Source: Streptomyces sp. CA-278952 (GTDB lineage: Bacteria; Actinomycetota; Actinomycetes; Streptomycetales; Streptomycetaceae). Taken from it: a stretch of 64,000 bases of DNA. The notes under the pieces are model-generated. The model searched no databases. It had not been told where the DNA came from and saw nothing but the letters and a program-made list of their open reading frames with translations. This document shows, one piece after another, positions 1-9,900 of the stretch. Location of the stretch: positions 2,170,001 to 2,234,000 of the forward strand of contig NZ_CP112880.1 in assembly GCF_028747205.1 (NCBI RefSeq). The letters run 5' to 3'. The stretch's first letter is position 1, and each line of letters begins with the position of its first letter. Made by a program: the position numbers and the translations under genes.

Positions 1-293
1 TTGTCGAGGACGTGGACGACGAGGCTCGTCAGGGCGGCGCATCGCCGTGAGTCGGCGGGCAGGTGGTCGATGGATCGGGCCGGCCGGCCGGCGCTCCGCG
101 GTCGGAGAAGTCGTTTCTCCACCGATCACGGTGGGCGTGAGTTCGCGTGTGCCGACTCGGCCGGGCGATCTCCTTCGGGGTCCGACGTCGGTACGGTCAT
201 GCCCGGGGGCACCTCGGACGCCTGTGCGGACGCGCCGATCGCCGCTACCGCGACCAGCGGGTCCGCCTGCCGGGAAGCCGCCCCGCGCAGGGG
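1..293. other. Left-edge stretch with no supported gene
   Basis: I see no convincing coding region here. The forward reading frames give arginine-rich, low-complexity translations typical of off-frame high-GC DNA. On the minus strand, the frame of the neighbouring nmtR gene stays open for about 55 codons past its TGA and reads fairly protein-like, but it has no start codon or ribosome-binding site of its own, so I do not call it. Confidence 0.5.
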
Positions 294-680
294 TCAGCCG
301 GTGACGGCGGACTCGGCAGCCTCGGCCGGGAGGTCGCGGACGCCCAGGCGCAGGTGTTCGACGTGGTAGAGGGCTTGGTCGAGGAGTTCGGCGACGTGGT
401 CGTCGTAGAGGGCGTAGATGATCGAGCGGCCGTGGCGTTCGCCGGTGACCAGGCCGAGGTTGCGCAGCAGGCGCAGCTGGTGGGAGCAGGCCGAGGCCTC
501 CATCCCCACGGCGTCGGCGAGGTCGCCCACCGCGCAGGGGCCTTCCTGGAGGCGGGCGAGGATGTGCAGCCGCGAGGGGGTCGCGAGGGCCTGGAGGGTG
601 GCGGCGACGTCGGTGGCGCCGACCGCGTCGAGGCGTTCGCGGGTGGTGGCGCTGCTCCTGGCGTCTGCTCCGTGGCCCAT
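294..680 (-). CDS. nmtR: NmtR-type ArsR/SmtB metal-sensing repressor (Ni/Co)
   Basis: A 128-residue ArsR/SmtB winged-helix repressor. The start chosen gives an N-terminus MGHG, as in Mycobacterium NmtR, where the N-terminal amine and His3 are Ni(II) ligands; a start 25 codons upstream is open but would bury this feature. The recognition helix region is around residues 60-75 (MEASACSHQLRLLRNLGL). The alpha-5 metal motif DxH-x10-HxxH is complete: Asp93, His95, His106 and His109. This ligand set belongs to NmtR/CzrA-class Ni, Co or Zn sensors, and together with the N-terminal GHG it favours Ni/Co. The gene is divergent from a P1B-4 ATPase, with a palindromic operator between them, so metal binding probably derepresses the exporter. 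The family assignment is strong; the exact metal is inferred. Confidence 0.88.
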   Translation of the reverse strand: MGHGADARSSATTRERLDAVGATDVAATLQALATPSRLHILARLQEGPCAVGDLADAVGMEASACSHQLRLLRNLGLVTGERHGRSIIYALYDDHVAELLDQALYHVEHLRLGVRDLPAEAAESAVTG

Positions 681-704
681 ACCGTCATCATACGCGCGAC
701 ACAT

Positions 705-724
705 GAAGACCTGTTCAGGTATTC
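705..724. promoter_or_regulatory. Palindromic operator between nmtR and the P1B ATPase
   Basis: An inverted repeat with 9-bp arms (GAAGACCTG at 705-713, CAGGTATTC at 716-724; 8 of 9 positions pair) and a 2-bp centre. It lies in the 95-bp divergent intergenic region, 24 bp from the nmtR start and 51 bp from the ATPase start. ArsR/SmtB proteins bind imperfect dyads of this kind overlapping promoters, so this is the likely NmtR operator controlling both directions. Confidence 0.6.
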
Positions 725-775
725 CTGTATGGTGAGCGTGTTGCCCGTCGTCCACCCGTGAAGGGTTGATTTGTC

Positions 776-2770
776 ATGTCTTCTGTCGTGGATCAACGGC
801 CCGAGCCGACGGTCGCGGGGGCTCCGCGCGCGGTGGCGCCGAGGCGGCGTACGCGTCTCCTGGCGCTGCCGGAGGCCCGGTGGGCGCTGGCCTCCCTGGT
901 GCTGTTCCTGCTGGCGCTCCCCGTGTATCTGCTGGGTGCTCCTGCGTGGACGTGGGGCCCGTTGTTCGCCGCCTGCTACGTCACCGGCGGCTGGGAGCCG
1001 GGGTGGGAAGGGCTCAAGGCCCTGCGGGAGAAGACGCTGGACGTGGACCTGCTGATGGTCGTCGCCGCGCTCGGCGCCGCCGCGATCGGGCAGGTCCTGG
1101 ACGGGGCTCTGCTGATCGTCATCTTCGCCACCTCCGGCGCCCTGGAGGCGGTCGCGACCGCCCGCACCGCCGACTCCGTGCGCGGCCTGCTCGATCTCGC
1201 GCCCGACGTCGCGACCCGGCTCCGTGCGGACGGTGTCGAGGAGACCGTGGACACCGAGAAGCTGGCGGTGGGGGACGTCATCCTGGTGCGCCCCGGTGAG
1301 CGGGTCGGCGCGGACGGGCAGGTCGTGGACGGGGCGAGCGACGTCGATCAGGCCACGATCACCGGCGAGCCGCTGCCGGTCGCCAAGCAGGCGGGCGACG
1401 AGGTGTTCGCCGGCACGGTGAACGGCACCGGTGCTCTGCGGGTGCGCGTCGAGCGGGATCCGGCGGACTCGGTGATCGCCCGGATCGTGAAGATGGTCGA
1501 GGAGGCCTCCGAGACCAAGGCGCCGACCCAGTTGTTCATCGAGAAGGTCGAGCAGCGGTACTCGATCGGCATGGTCATCGCCACCCTGGCCGTCTTCGGC
1601 ATCCCGCTCGTCCTCGGCGACGATCTCCGGTCGGCGCTGCTGCGCGCGATGACCTTCATGATCGTCGCCTCGCCGTGCGCGGTGGTCCTGTCGACCATGC
1701 CGCCGCTGCTGTCCGCGATCGCCAACGCGGGCCGCCACGGCGTGCTCGCGAAGTCCGCGGTCGTGATGGAGCGGCTGGGCCAGGTCGACGCGGTGGCGCT
1801 GGACAAGACCGGCACCCTGACCGAGGGCACCCCCCGGGTCACCGACGTCCTCCCCCTGCCCTCGTCGGGCCTGGACGAGGACCGGCTGCTGGCGCTGGCG
1901 GGGGCCGCCGAGCACCCGAGCGAGCACCCCCTCGCCCGCGCCGTCGTCCGGGCCGCCCGCGACCGCGGCCTCGTCCTCGCCGAGGCGACCGGGTTCGCCT
2001 CCTCCCCCGGGGCCGGCGTCACCGCGACCGTCGACGGCCGCACTGTCCGGGTCGGGTCCCCGGCCCGCCTCGCCGCCGACGGCCCCCGCCTCGCCGCCGA
2101 CGGCCCCGGCCTCGCCGAGGCGGTCCGGTCGCTGGAGGACGGGGGCCGTACCGCGGTCCTCGTACTCCGCGACGGGGCCCCGGTCGGCGTGCTGGGCATC
2201 GCGGACCGGCTGCGCCCGGACGCCCGGGCGACGGTGGCCGCGCTCACCGAACTGACCGGCCGCACCCCGGTGTTGCTCACCGGTGACAACGAACGCGCCG
2301 CCCGCCGACTGGCCGCCGAGGTCGGGATCAGCGACGTCCGTGCCGGGCTGCTCCCGCAGGACAAGGTCGCCGCCGTCCGGGCGTGGGAGGCGGAGGGCCT
2401 GCGGGTGCTGGTCGTCGGTGACGGGGTCAACGACGCGCCCGCGCTGGCCGCCGCGCACACCGGCATCGCGATGGGCGGGGCCGGATCCGACCTGGCCCTG
2501 GAGACCGCCGACGCCGTCGTCGTCCGCGACGAACTCGCCGCCGTCCCCGCCGTCGTGGCCCTCTCCCGCACCGCCCGCCGGCTGGTCGTCCAGAACCTGG
2601 TCATCGCCGGTACCTTCATCGCCGCCCTGGTCGCCTGGGACCTGATCGGCACCCTTCCGCTGCCGCTCGGCGTCGCCGGGCACGAGGGCTCCACCGTCAT
2701 CGTCGGCCTCAACGGCCTGCGCCTCCTGCGGGAGGCCTCCTGGCCCCGGCCCACGGAGGACACCGCCTGA
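776..2770 (+). CDS. nmtA: P1B-4-type heavy-metal exporting ATPase (Co/Ni/Zn-like)
   Basis: A 664-residue P-type ATPase of the inner membrane that exports a divalent metal cation at the cost of ATP. Visible motifs are TGEP in the actuator domain (about 197), the transmembrane metal motif SPC (about 300) in place of CPC, the phosphorylation site DKTGT (about 344), the HP nucleotide motif (SEHPLA, about 384) and GDGVNDAP (about 550). The final membrane helix carries HEGST (about 638), the HEGxT signature of subgroup P1B-4 (CtpJ/CtpD/CoaT). There is no N-terminal CxxC metal-binding domain, also typical of P1B-4. The pairing with NmtR supports Ni/Co export; Zn or Fe(II) cannot be excluded from sequence. 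A 7-residue in-frame duplication sits in the nucleotide-binding domain. Confidence 0.9.
   Translation: MSSVVDQRPEPTVAGAPRAVAPRRRTRLLALPEARWALASLVLFLLALPVYLLGAPAWTWGPLFAACYVTGGWEPGWEGLKALREKTLDVDLLMVVAALGAAAIGQVLDGALLIVIFATSGALEAVATARTADSVRGLLDLAPDVATRLRADGVEETVDTEKLAVGDVILVRPGERVGADGQVVDGASDVDQATITGEPLPVAKQAGDEVFAGTVNGTGALRVRVERDPADSVIARIVKMVEEASETKAPTQLFIEKVEQRYSIGMVIATLAVFGIPLVLGDDLRSALLRAMTFMIVASPCAVVLSTMPPLLSAIANAGRHGVLAKSAVVMERLGQVDAVALDKTGTLTEGTPRVTDVLPLPSSGLDEDRLLALAGAAEHPSEHPLARAVVRAARDRGLVLAEATGFASSPGAGVTATVDGRTVRVGSPARLAADGPRLAADGPGLAEAVRSLEDGGRTAVLVLRDGAPVGVLGIADRLRPDARATVAALTELTGRTPVLLTGDNERAARRLAAEVGISDVRAGLLPQDKVAAVRAWEAEGLRVLVVGDGVNDAPALAAAHTGIAMGGAGSDLALETADAVVVRDELAAVPAVVALSRTARRLVVQNLVIAGTFIAALVAWDLIGTLPLPLGVAGHEGSTVIVGLNGLRLLREASWPRPTEDTA
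2066..2107 (+). repeat. 21-bp tandem duplication inside the metal ATPase gene
   Basis: Two perfect copies of a 21-bp unit (2066-2086 and 2087-2107) duplicate the residues RLAADGP in frame in the ATP-binding domain. It looks like slippage or a recent local duplication in a surface loop and should not break the protein. Confidence 0.85.
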
Positions 2771-2801
2771 GCGGACGCGACGGACGCCTTTCCCAGGACA
2801 T

Positions 2802-2835
2802 CCCGTGGCCCACGGTGGACACCGTGGGCCACGGG
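2802..2835 (+). terminator. Strong hairpin downstream of the metal ATPase
   Basis: A perfect inverted repeat with 16-bp arms (2802-2817 and 2820-2835) separated by 2 bp, starting 31 bp after the ATPase stop. There is no T-tract, which is usual for Streptomyces terminators. With the next hairpin it insulates two convergent genes. Confidence 0.8.
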
Positions 2836-2934
2836 GTCTACGGCCCGAGCGCACCGGGACGGGCGATCGACGCCTACCTGAGCAGCCGGACGAACCGAAC
2901 CGGTCGGGCCGCACCGGCGGGGGACGCTCCCCAT

Positions 2935-2970
2935 GGCCGTACCGGCGGGGGATGCTCCGCCGGTACGGCC
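2935..2970 (-). terminator. Strong hairpin downstream of the DUF389 gene
   Basis: A perfect 14-bp stem (2935-2948 and 2957-2970) with an 8-nt loop, 7 bp beyond the stop codon of the leftward DUF389 gene. It is the probable terminator of that gene. Confidence 0.78.
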
Positions 2971-2977
2971 CTGCGGG

Positions 2978-3970
2978 TCAGTCCCCGACCCGGCCGACCT
3001 GGAGCTGCCTGCCCTGGGTCGTCACCACCGCGACCGGCACCCCGTCGGGCACCTTCCCGCCGAGGTCGGCCAGGAGCCGGTCCAGCGGTGGGAGGTCGGC
3101 CGGTGTGCGCACGGCGATGTACAGCGTCCGGGAGCGTGTCTGTACGTCGATGACCTGCGCGCCGGGCGTACCGGAGAGCCAGGCGGTCGCGGCGGCGGAG
3201 GTGCGCGTGGTCCAGACGTGGAGCAGTACGGTCACCGTGGTGCTGGCCGCGAGGACCAGGCCCACCGCGGCGAACAGCAGACCGAGCGCCGCGTAGGCAC
3301 GGCGCGATGCGCGGGCCGGGCGTTCCTGGGTGTGGTCGAGCGCGGCGAAGACCACCATGCCGGCGAAGACCAGGGCGAGCAGGTTGGAGACGAAGAGCAC
3401 CAGCGCGCCGAGCGCGAGCCACCAGGCGCCCTGCCCGGCGCAGACGCCGACCACGACCAGCGGCGGCACCAGCGAGATGGCGATGGCCACGCCGGGCAGC
3501 ACCGCGGCGACGTCCTTGCGGGACAGGGCGAGCGCCCCGGCGAAGCCGGTCGCCAGGGCGGCCACCAGGTCCAGCAGGCCGGGCGAGGTCCGGCCGGCGA
3601 TCTGACCGTCCGACAGCAGGTCGTAGTGGGACGGCACGGCCAGCGAACCCACGGCGCCGACCGCCACCACCAGGAGCACCCCGGCGAGCACGAACCGGCC
3701 CGCCGTGCCGCGCCGGCCCTGTACGGCGCCGATGGCGATGCCCATGATCGGGGTGGACAGCGGCGCGATGATCATCGCGCCGATCACGGTGGCCGTGGAA
3801 TCGGTCAGGACACCGCCCGCCGCGATCACCGCGGAGAAGAACAGCATGGTCCAGAAGGCCGACTGCTTGGCGCGGGCGTCCCCGCACGAGAGGTCAAGGT
3901 CCTCGGCGAGTTCGGCCTGCGACCTCCGTTGACGCTCCGGAAGCACCCACGCGCGCACCCCTGTGATCAT
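2978..3970 (-). CDS. DUF389 (TIGR00341-type) integral membrane protein
   Basis: About 330 residues with several hydrophobic helices, beginning with the segment FWTMLFFSAVIAAGGVL and the conserved GAMIIAPLSTPIMGIAIG stretch that marks the DUF389 family. A soluble C-terminal domain of about 80 residues follows the last helix. The start was set at the ATG before ITGVRAWVLPER because the upstream 19 codons are proline-rich and look non-coding. The function of the family is not established; a transport or envelope role is usually assumed. It is convergent with the metal ATPase and only about 115 bp from the CIS ATPase gene, but nothing ties it to either. Confidence 0.82.
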   Translation of the reverse strand: MITGVRAWVLPERQRRSQAELAEDLDLSCGDARAKQSAFWTMLFFSAVIAAGGVLTDSTATVIGAMIIAPLSTPIMGIAIGAVQGRRGTAGRFVLAGVLLVVAVGAVGSLAVPSHYDLLSDGQIAGRTSPGLLDLVAALATGFAGALALSRKDVAAVLPGVAIAISLVPPLVVVGVCAGQGAWWLALGALVLFVSNLLALVFAGMVVFAALDHTQERPARASRRAYAALGLLFAAVGLVLAASTTVTVLLHVWTTRTSAAATAWLSGTPGAQVIDVQTRSRTLYIAVRTPADLPPLDRLLADLGGKVPDGVPVAVVTTQGRQLQVGRVGD

Positions 3971-4086
3971 CGGATCAGTATCGGAGCCGGGCGTCGGCGG
4001 GGGCGGCAGCCACCCGCGTGGCGTCATCCGATCGGCTCAGCGCGGCACCTCGCCGGCCGTCCTGCCGATCACGGCCGGATGGTCCA

Positions 4087-6213
4087 CTACCGCACGCCGC
4101 GCCCCCGCTCCTTCGCCAGCCACGGCCCGAACTCGCTCTCCAGCACCAGCCGTCCGAGCTTGCGGTACTCCTGGAGCACCGCCGTGACGAGCTGGTCCAT
4201 GTCCAGCGGCCCGCCCGACTCGGCCGCGAAGTAGGCGGCGGTCACCGCGCAGGCCCGGATCGAACCGCCGGCCAGCTCGAACCGGTCGGCGCAGAACTCC
4301 AGGTCGAGCGTGGCGTCGCGCGGGATCGCCGGGCCCAGACAGCGGTCCCACAGGGCCAGGCGCTGCCGGGCGTCGGGCATCGGGAACTCGGCGATCACGT
4401 CGAGGCGGCGGGTGAACGCCTCGTCGAGGTTGGCCCGGAGATTGGTGGTGAGCACGGCGATGCCGTCGAAGGACTCCATGCGCTGGAGGAGGTAGGCCGA
4501 CTCCACGTTGGCGTGCTTGTCGTGCGCGTCCTTGACCTGGGACCGCTTGCCGAAGATCGCGTCGGCCTCGTCGAACAGGAGGATGCCGTTGACGTCGGAC
4601 GCCTCGACGAAGATCCGCTCCAGGTTCTTCTCGGTCTCCCCGATGTACTTGTCGACCACCGTGGACAGGTCCACGACGTAGAGCTCCATGCCCAGTCCGG
4701 CGGCGATCACCTCGGCGGACATGGTCTTGCCGGTGCCGGACTCCCCGGCGAACAGGGCGATGACGCCCCTCCCCCGGCCGCCGCCCGGCCGCATCCGCCA
4801 CTTTCCGAGGACCGTCTCGCGGTGGCGGGCGCGCAGGGCGAGTTCGCCGAGCTGGGTGCGGGTCGCCGGGGGCAGCACCAGATCGTCCCAGCCGACCGCG
4901 GGCTCGATGCGGCGGGCGAGCCGTTCCAGGCCCGCGCCGTTCTGGGCGCGGACCGCCGTACGCAGGTCCTCCGGGGTCACCGGCCGCTGCCCGATGGCGG
5001 CCAGCCGGGACGCGACGGTCGCCGCCCGGCGCAGTTGGCCGGAGTCGAGCCGGTAGGCGGCGGCGGACTCGATGAGGGCGTCGTCGGCGGACGCGTGCGC
5101 GGCGGACAGGCCGACCGTCCGCCCCGCGTCGGCGAGCGCGCGCCGCCACTGGCGCCCGGCGTCTCCCGGGCCGGGGGGCGGGACGGTGACGGGCACCGGG
5201 CTCTCCGCCGTCCACAGCGGGTCCCAGTTCTTCTTCCCGTACGCGATCAGGGGCGTGGAGCCGAGCGCCGCGCACAGGGACCCGAGCACCCGGGCCCCCT
5301 CGGGGCGTTCGGGGGCGAGCGTTTCGAGCGGGCCGAGGATCACCCCGGCGCGGCCGAGGCGGGCCTCGGTCGCCAGGGCCCGTACGAGCGGGGCCGGTTC
5401 GGCGGCGGTGGTGAGCGCCGCGACGTCGACGACCAGCGGGCGGCGGCCGGCCGCCGCCAGCGCCTCGACGGCGAGGCCGCGCGGGTCGCCGCCCCGGTCG
5501 AGCAGGTGCACCAGGCCGCTGCCCGTGCCGAGGGCCGCCGCGATCAGGGAGACCTCGGGGCGCCCGTCCGGCTCCCGGGAGGGCGTGGCCTCCTGGACGA
5601 TCCCGCGCAGCCGGCCGTCGGTCCCGTCGTCTCCGAGGAGGTGCGCGGTGACCCGGTCCGGTACGCGCAGGGTCCGGGAGAGCAGCGGCCGTTCGCCGTC
5701 CGTGATCTCCAGCAGCCCGCCCGCGACGAGCGGGGCGGCCGGCGTGAACCGGAAGCGGCCGGGGCCGGCGGTGGGCAGCCCGCAGAGTTCCAGGGCCAGG
5801 CCGATGGTGGGCCGGCGGCGGGTGAGGTCGTCGTTGAGGTAGCCGTACAGCCGCTCGAACCGGCTGTCGATGTCCGGCGCCACGGCGACCAGCAGGAGTT
5901 CGACGTCCAGCGGGGCGAGACCGAAGCGGTCCGCCAGTCGGCCGAGCCGGCTCCCGGCCGGGGCGGCGTCCGGCAGGGCTCCGTCCTCGTACGCCGGTAC
6001 GGGCGTGAACGCGTCGCGGGTCTCCAGGAGCCGTGCCGCGCCCTCGGGGGTGAGGTACTGCCCCCGGTAGGGATCGTCGGGGTCCGGGTCGACGGCCCGG
6101 CGAGCCGCGACGGCCTCCCGGACCCGCTGCTCGACGCGGCCGAGCCGCTCCCAGAGCTCCTCGACGCCGGTCAGGGGGCCGTGACCGTGGAGCTGTTGTG
6201 GTGCCAGGGTCAT
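4087..6213 (-). CDS. cis15: CIS-associated AAA+ ATPase (Afp15/Cis15-like)
   Basis: A 708-residue cytoplasmic AAA+ ATPase, last gene of the leftward CIS arm. The C-terminal half carries the AAA module: Walker A GESGTGKT (490-497), Walker B ILLFDEAD (544-551) and downstream arginine-finger candidates in RMESFDGIAVLTTNLRANLD. The N-terminal half resembles a degenerate, ATPase-like domain without Walker residues. AAA+ proteins of this type (Afp15/PVC15) are conserved in extracellular CIS loci and are thought to assist particle assembly or cargo loading. Its ATG overlaps the stop of the DUF4255 gene (ATGA at 6210-6213), so translation is probably coupled. Good confidence for family and for CIS membership. 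Confidence 0.88.
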   Translation of the reverse strand: MTLAPQQLHGHGPLTGVEELWERLGRVEQRVREAVAARRAVDPDPDDPYRGQYLTPEGAARLLETRDAFTPVPAYEDGALPDAAPAGSRLGRLADRFGLAPLDVELLLVAVAPDIDSRFERLYGYLNDDLTRRRPTIGLALELCGLPTAGPGRFRFTPAAPLVAGGLLEITDGERPLLSRTLRVPDRVTAHLLGDDGTDGRLRGIVQEATPSREPDGRPEVSLIAAALGTGSGLVHLLDRGGDPRGLAVEALAAAGRRPLVVDVAALTTAAEPAPLVRALATEARLGRAGVILGPLETLAPERPEGARVLGSLCAALGSTPLIAYGKKNWDPLWTAESPVPVTVPPPGPGDAGRQWRRALADAGRTVGLSAAHASADDALIESAAAYRLDSGQLRRAATVASRLAAIGQRPVTPEDLRTAVRAQNGAGLERLARRIEPAVGWDDLVLPPATRTQLGELALRARHRETVLGKWRMRPGGGRGRGVIALFAGESGTGKTMSAEVIAAGLGMELYVVDLSTVVDKYIGETEKNLERIFVEASDVNGILLFDEADAIFGKRSQVKDAHDKHANVESAYLLQRMESFDGIAVLTTNLRANLDEAFTRRLDVIAEFPMPDARQRLALWDRCLGPAIPRDATLDLEFCADRFELAGGSIRACAVTAAYFAAESGGPLDMDQLVTAVLQEYRKLGRLVLESEFGPWLAKERGRGVR

Positions 6214-6914
6214 CGCGCGGCGTTCCCCCGCTTGCGTCGGCCGGGCGGCAACCGCCGTTCGCGAGGCGCGGCGAAGCCCTCCCCGCCCGGGTCGGACGCT
6301 CCCTCGTAGCGCAGACGCCGGCCGGGGCCGTCGTCGTTGCCGTCCAGGTGGGGTGCGGCCTTCATCACGAGTCCTTCGGTGACGGGCGGGCCCGCGGGGG
6401 TGCGTTCACCGGCCAGCGGTGCGACGACCCGCAGATCGATCGCGGCCTTCAGCTCGCCGCCGAGCGCGGACCACACGTCCGAGGCGGAGGGGCCGCCTGC
6501 TCCCGGCCCCGCCGCCTCCAGCTCCACGGTCAGGCCGAGTTCGGCGAGGCTTCCGGTGTGCATCCGGGCGGGCAGCACCTCGGAGCGGACGAGGGCGCGC
6601 AACACCTCGGAGAGCAGGCGGTGTTCGTCCTGCGGGCGGTTGGTCCAGGCGGTGACCAGATAGGTCAGCTCGAACCAGCGGGGCGGGGTCCGCCGGCCGG
6701 TGACCACGCCCTCCTCGTCGTGCGTCTCGGCCGTGCCGCTGCGCCGCCTGCCCGCGTCCTCGCGGATGCCGTGCAGGAAGACGCTGATGGTCGGGGCGTT
6801 GCGGCGGGCGGACCAGTCCTTGGTCGGGGCGTCGAAGACCAGGTCGACGCCGCTGTCCTCGAGCCCGGCCTCGGCCAGCAGCAGCCGCAGCCCCTCGTCG
6901 ACTTCGTGGATCAT
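6210..6914 (-). CDS. DUF4255 (Pvc16/Afp16 N-terminal-like) CIS protein
   Basis: A 234-residue protein beginning MIHEVDEGLRLLLAEAGL, typical of the DUF4255/Pvc16_N family found in phage-tail-like particle loci. Afp16/Pvc16 proteins are associated with the tail terminus (cap) and length control. The conserved pattern of a 'VSVFLHGIRED'-like strand followed by 'RWFELTYLVTAWT' is present here (TISVFLHGIREDAG, RWFELTYLVTAWTNRP). The C-terminal about 40 residues are basic and glycine-rich. It overlaps the upstream beta-propeller gene (ATGA at 6911-6914) and the downstream AAA+ gene, making a tightly coupled three-gene unit. A role as sheath/tube terminator is inferred from the family. Confidence 0.8.
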   Translation of the reverse strand: MIHEVDEGLRLLLAEAGLEDSGVDLVFDAPTKDWSARRNAPTISVFLHGIREDAGRRRSGTAETHDEEGVVTGRRTPPRWFELTYLVTAWTNRPQDEHRLLSEVLRALVRSEVLPARMHTGSLAELGLTVELEAAGPGAGGPSASDVWSALGGELKAAIDLRVVAPLAGERTPAGPPVTEGLVMKAAPHLDGNDDGPGRRLRYEGASDPGGEGFAAPRERRLPPGRRKRGNAAR

Positions 6915-9900
6915 CGGCGGATCACCTCGTCCGGCGGGGTGATGGTGCCGAGCACCACGAGGAAGTCGGTCTTCACGGGGCTGAAGCCGGGGCCCTTCGC
7001 GGTGATCGTGCGCGGCCCGGTCCGGTCCTTGGCGACGATGAGGAGCTGGGCGATGAACGTGCCGTCGCCCAGCGGCCGGGTCGGGGCCGCGGCGGCGGTG
7101 ATCCCGGGCTTCCAGCTGAGGGTGACGGGCGCCCCGGGCGGGAAGTCCTTGCCCCGTACGGAGGTGACGAAGCCGGGCTTGCCGACGGCGGGCACCGCGA
7201 TGATGCGGGGCTGGAGGATGCGCAGCGGGATCCGGGAGACGTTGTCGCGGCGGCTGGCGTCGGTGCCCGTGGTGGTGAGCGACGCGGTGATCGTCGTACG
7301 CAGCGCCTTGTCGGGCGAGAGGACGACGCTGAGGACCGTGGACGCGCCGGGTGCGAGGTCGGGGAGCGTGCATGTGCCGCCGCCGGTGCAGCCCGCGGGG
7401 AGCGGTCCGGCGGGGATGCGTCCGGGCAGTCCGAGCTTCAGCCGGAGTCCGGTGGCGAGCGCGTTCCTGCCGTTGCGCACGGTGTACGTCACCACGACCT
7501 TGCCGCCGACGTAGCCGGGGCTGGGCTGGGCCCGCACGGTGACGCCGGGCCCGGCCTCGGGCGCGGGCGGCGGCGGCGCGGGGGCCGGCGGCGGGGGCGG
7601 CGTGGTCGTCGGCGGCGGGGCGGGGGTGGGCGTCGTCGGGGTCGGGGACGGCGTGGTGGGGGTCGGGGACGGCGTCGTGGGAGTGGGAGAGGGCGTCGGG
7701 GTCGGCGTCGGGGTCGGCGGCGGCACGTCCTCGACCGGGACGATCGTTCCGGTGGCGTTGTCCGTGGGGTTGGGGTCGAGGACCGCCCCGGTGACGGACC
7801 AGTTGATCCGCTGGTCGCCGGTGGTCACGCCGGTCAGCCGGGCCGTGATCGTCACGTCGGTCCCGGGCGGGACGATGCCGAGGTCGCACTGGGGCGTACC
7901 GGCCGCACAGGCCCCGGCGTCGGTGGTCAGCTCCTCCAGCCGTACGCCGGGCGGGGCGTCGACGGTGAGGAGGGTGCCGGGCGAGGGCGAGGGTCCCCGG
8001 TTGGTGACGGTGATCGCCACTTCGGTGGACGAGCCGACCTCCACCGGGTCGCCGGTGGGCGGTGCGGTCAGCGACAGGTCGACCGACTGCTGGAAGGCGG
8101 GCTCCTTCTGCCGTCCGTCGTGCGTGTTGTCGACGGGGGCCACGTCGCCGGAGGCGATGTCGAGTACGGAGAGCTGCTCCATGGAGTTCGCCGGGAACTC
8201 CCGGCGCGAGGTGAACAGAAGCTTGCTGCCGTCCGGGGACCAGGCCACGTCACGGGGCTGGTGGGGGCCGGTCACGGAGGTGTCGGGGATCGGCAGGTCG
8301 CAGCCGTCGGGGTTGTCCTTCTGGACGGAGGGCAGCACGACCCGGCAGCCGCCGCCGCGCAGGGGCTTGATGAGGACCCCGGCCTGATGGTTGACCCGGC
8401 CGCCGCCGTCCTTGCGGTTGAAGGCCACCTTCTTGCCGTCCGGCGAGAACGCTGGGCTGTCGTCGATGACGTCGCAGTCGCCGGGGCAGATGGTGTCGCT
8501 CAGGTCCCGCTGGCGGTCGAGGTCCGCCACCGGCACGACCCAGATGTGCTTGTTGCCGCCGTTGCCGTTGATGACCTGGCTGCGGGTGAAGGCGAGGTTG
8601 ACGCCGTCGGAGGACCAGGTCGGCTGGGCGACGTCGCCCGCCTCCTGCCCCTGGGGCGGCGGGATCTCGTCGAGGATCGCGCCGGTGGCGACGTCCGCGA
8701 TGAAGATGCGGCTCCGGCCCCCCTTGTCCCCGACGCCGCCGGGCGAGGTCCGGGTGAACGCGAGCTTCGTGCCGTCGGGCGAGAAGGTGGGGTCGGTGTC
8801 CCAGTCCGTGGGGGCGCGCCCGTCGAGCTCCAGCACCTCCGCGTTCCTGCCGTCGGCGTCGGCCATCCAGATCCGCTCGATCCGCCCCTCGGCGCCGTCC
8901 TCGAAGCGGGTGACGACGAGGCGCCGGCCGTCGGGCGTGTAGTTCTGCCGCTCGTGCCACGGGTCGAACCCGGGATCCGGCCTGAACAGGGGGTTCTTGG
9001 TGTGGTCCGTGTTCGTGCGGGCCTTCGGGTCCTCCTTCAGGATGGTGAGACCCAGGTCGCGGGGGTCGGAGCCGTCCTGGCGGACGTCCTGGAGCGTCAC
9101 GATCTGCGCGGCGGCCAGCAGCTCGCCCGGCTTCTTGACGGTCTCCGGGTCCGGGGTGATCCGGGGGACGATGACGGTCCCGGCCGGGGCGAACCAGGTG
9201 GGCGGCCCCACCTCGCGGTTCTCGTTGACCAGTTGGTCCGGCGGCGCGTCGCCCTCGAACGCGGTCACCCGGTAGGCGTGGTCGAAGTCGTCGCAGCCGC
9301 AGGTGTGGTAGGGGCTGAGGAAGACGATGTCCTTGCCGTCGGGCAGCCAGGAGGCCGAGCGGGTGCCCCACGCGGCGTGGGTACCGACCAGCAGCTCGCG
9401 GTCGGTCCCGATGCCCTGGGTGGCCCGCAGTTTCCTGCCGTCGTCAACGGTCGGGTCGGGGTTCGTGGTGAGGGTGTACGCGACGAGGCCCCGGCGGGCG
9501 TCGTCCTCCACCGGGTTCCAGGACGGCTCGGTGGCGTCACCGGCCGGCGCGTCGCTGATCCGGGTGCGCGGGCCGCCGGCGACGTCCCGCACGAATATGT
9601 GCCACCTGCCCAGGGCGTCGCCGTCGCAGGCGTACGCGATCTTCTTGCCGTCCGGGGACCAGGTCGGGGACTCCTCGTTCTCCGGGGTGTTGCTGAGCCG
9701 GCGCAGGCCCTCGCCGTCGACGCCGATCGACCACAGGTCGCGCTGGACCGTGCCGCCCGGTCCGCGCTCCGCCGAGTCGAAGACGACGGTCCGGCCGTCC
9801 GGGGAGAGTTCGGGGTGGGCCGCGTCCCGGTCGGTGGTGAGCCGGCTCACCGATCCGTCCGCGCCGCGCAGGTACACCTGGGGCCGGGCGCTGTCCCGCA

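Noticed and set aside
245..2914. 889-codon open frame antisense to the metal ATPase
   Set aside because: It is Arg/Gly/Pro/His-rich with no domain, runs through the operator and both neighbouring genes, and is the usual mirror frame of a high-GC gene. The ATPase in the other strand has all family motifs.
4018..6309. 763-codon forward frame opposite the AAA+ ATPase
   Set aside because: Low-complexity Gly/Arg/Ala translation; the minus strand encodes a full AAA+ protein with Walker motifs.
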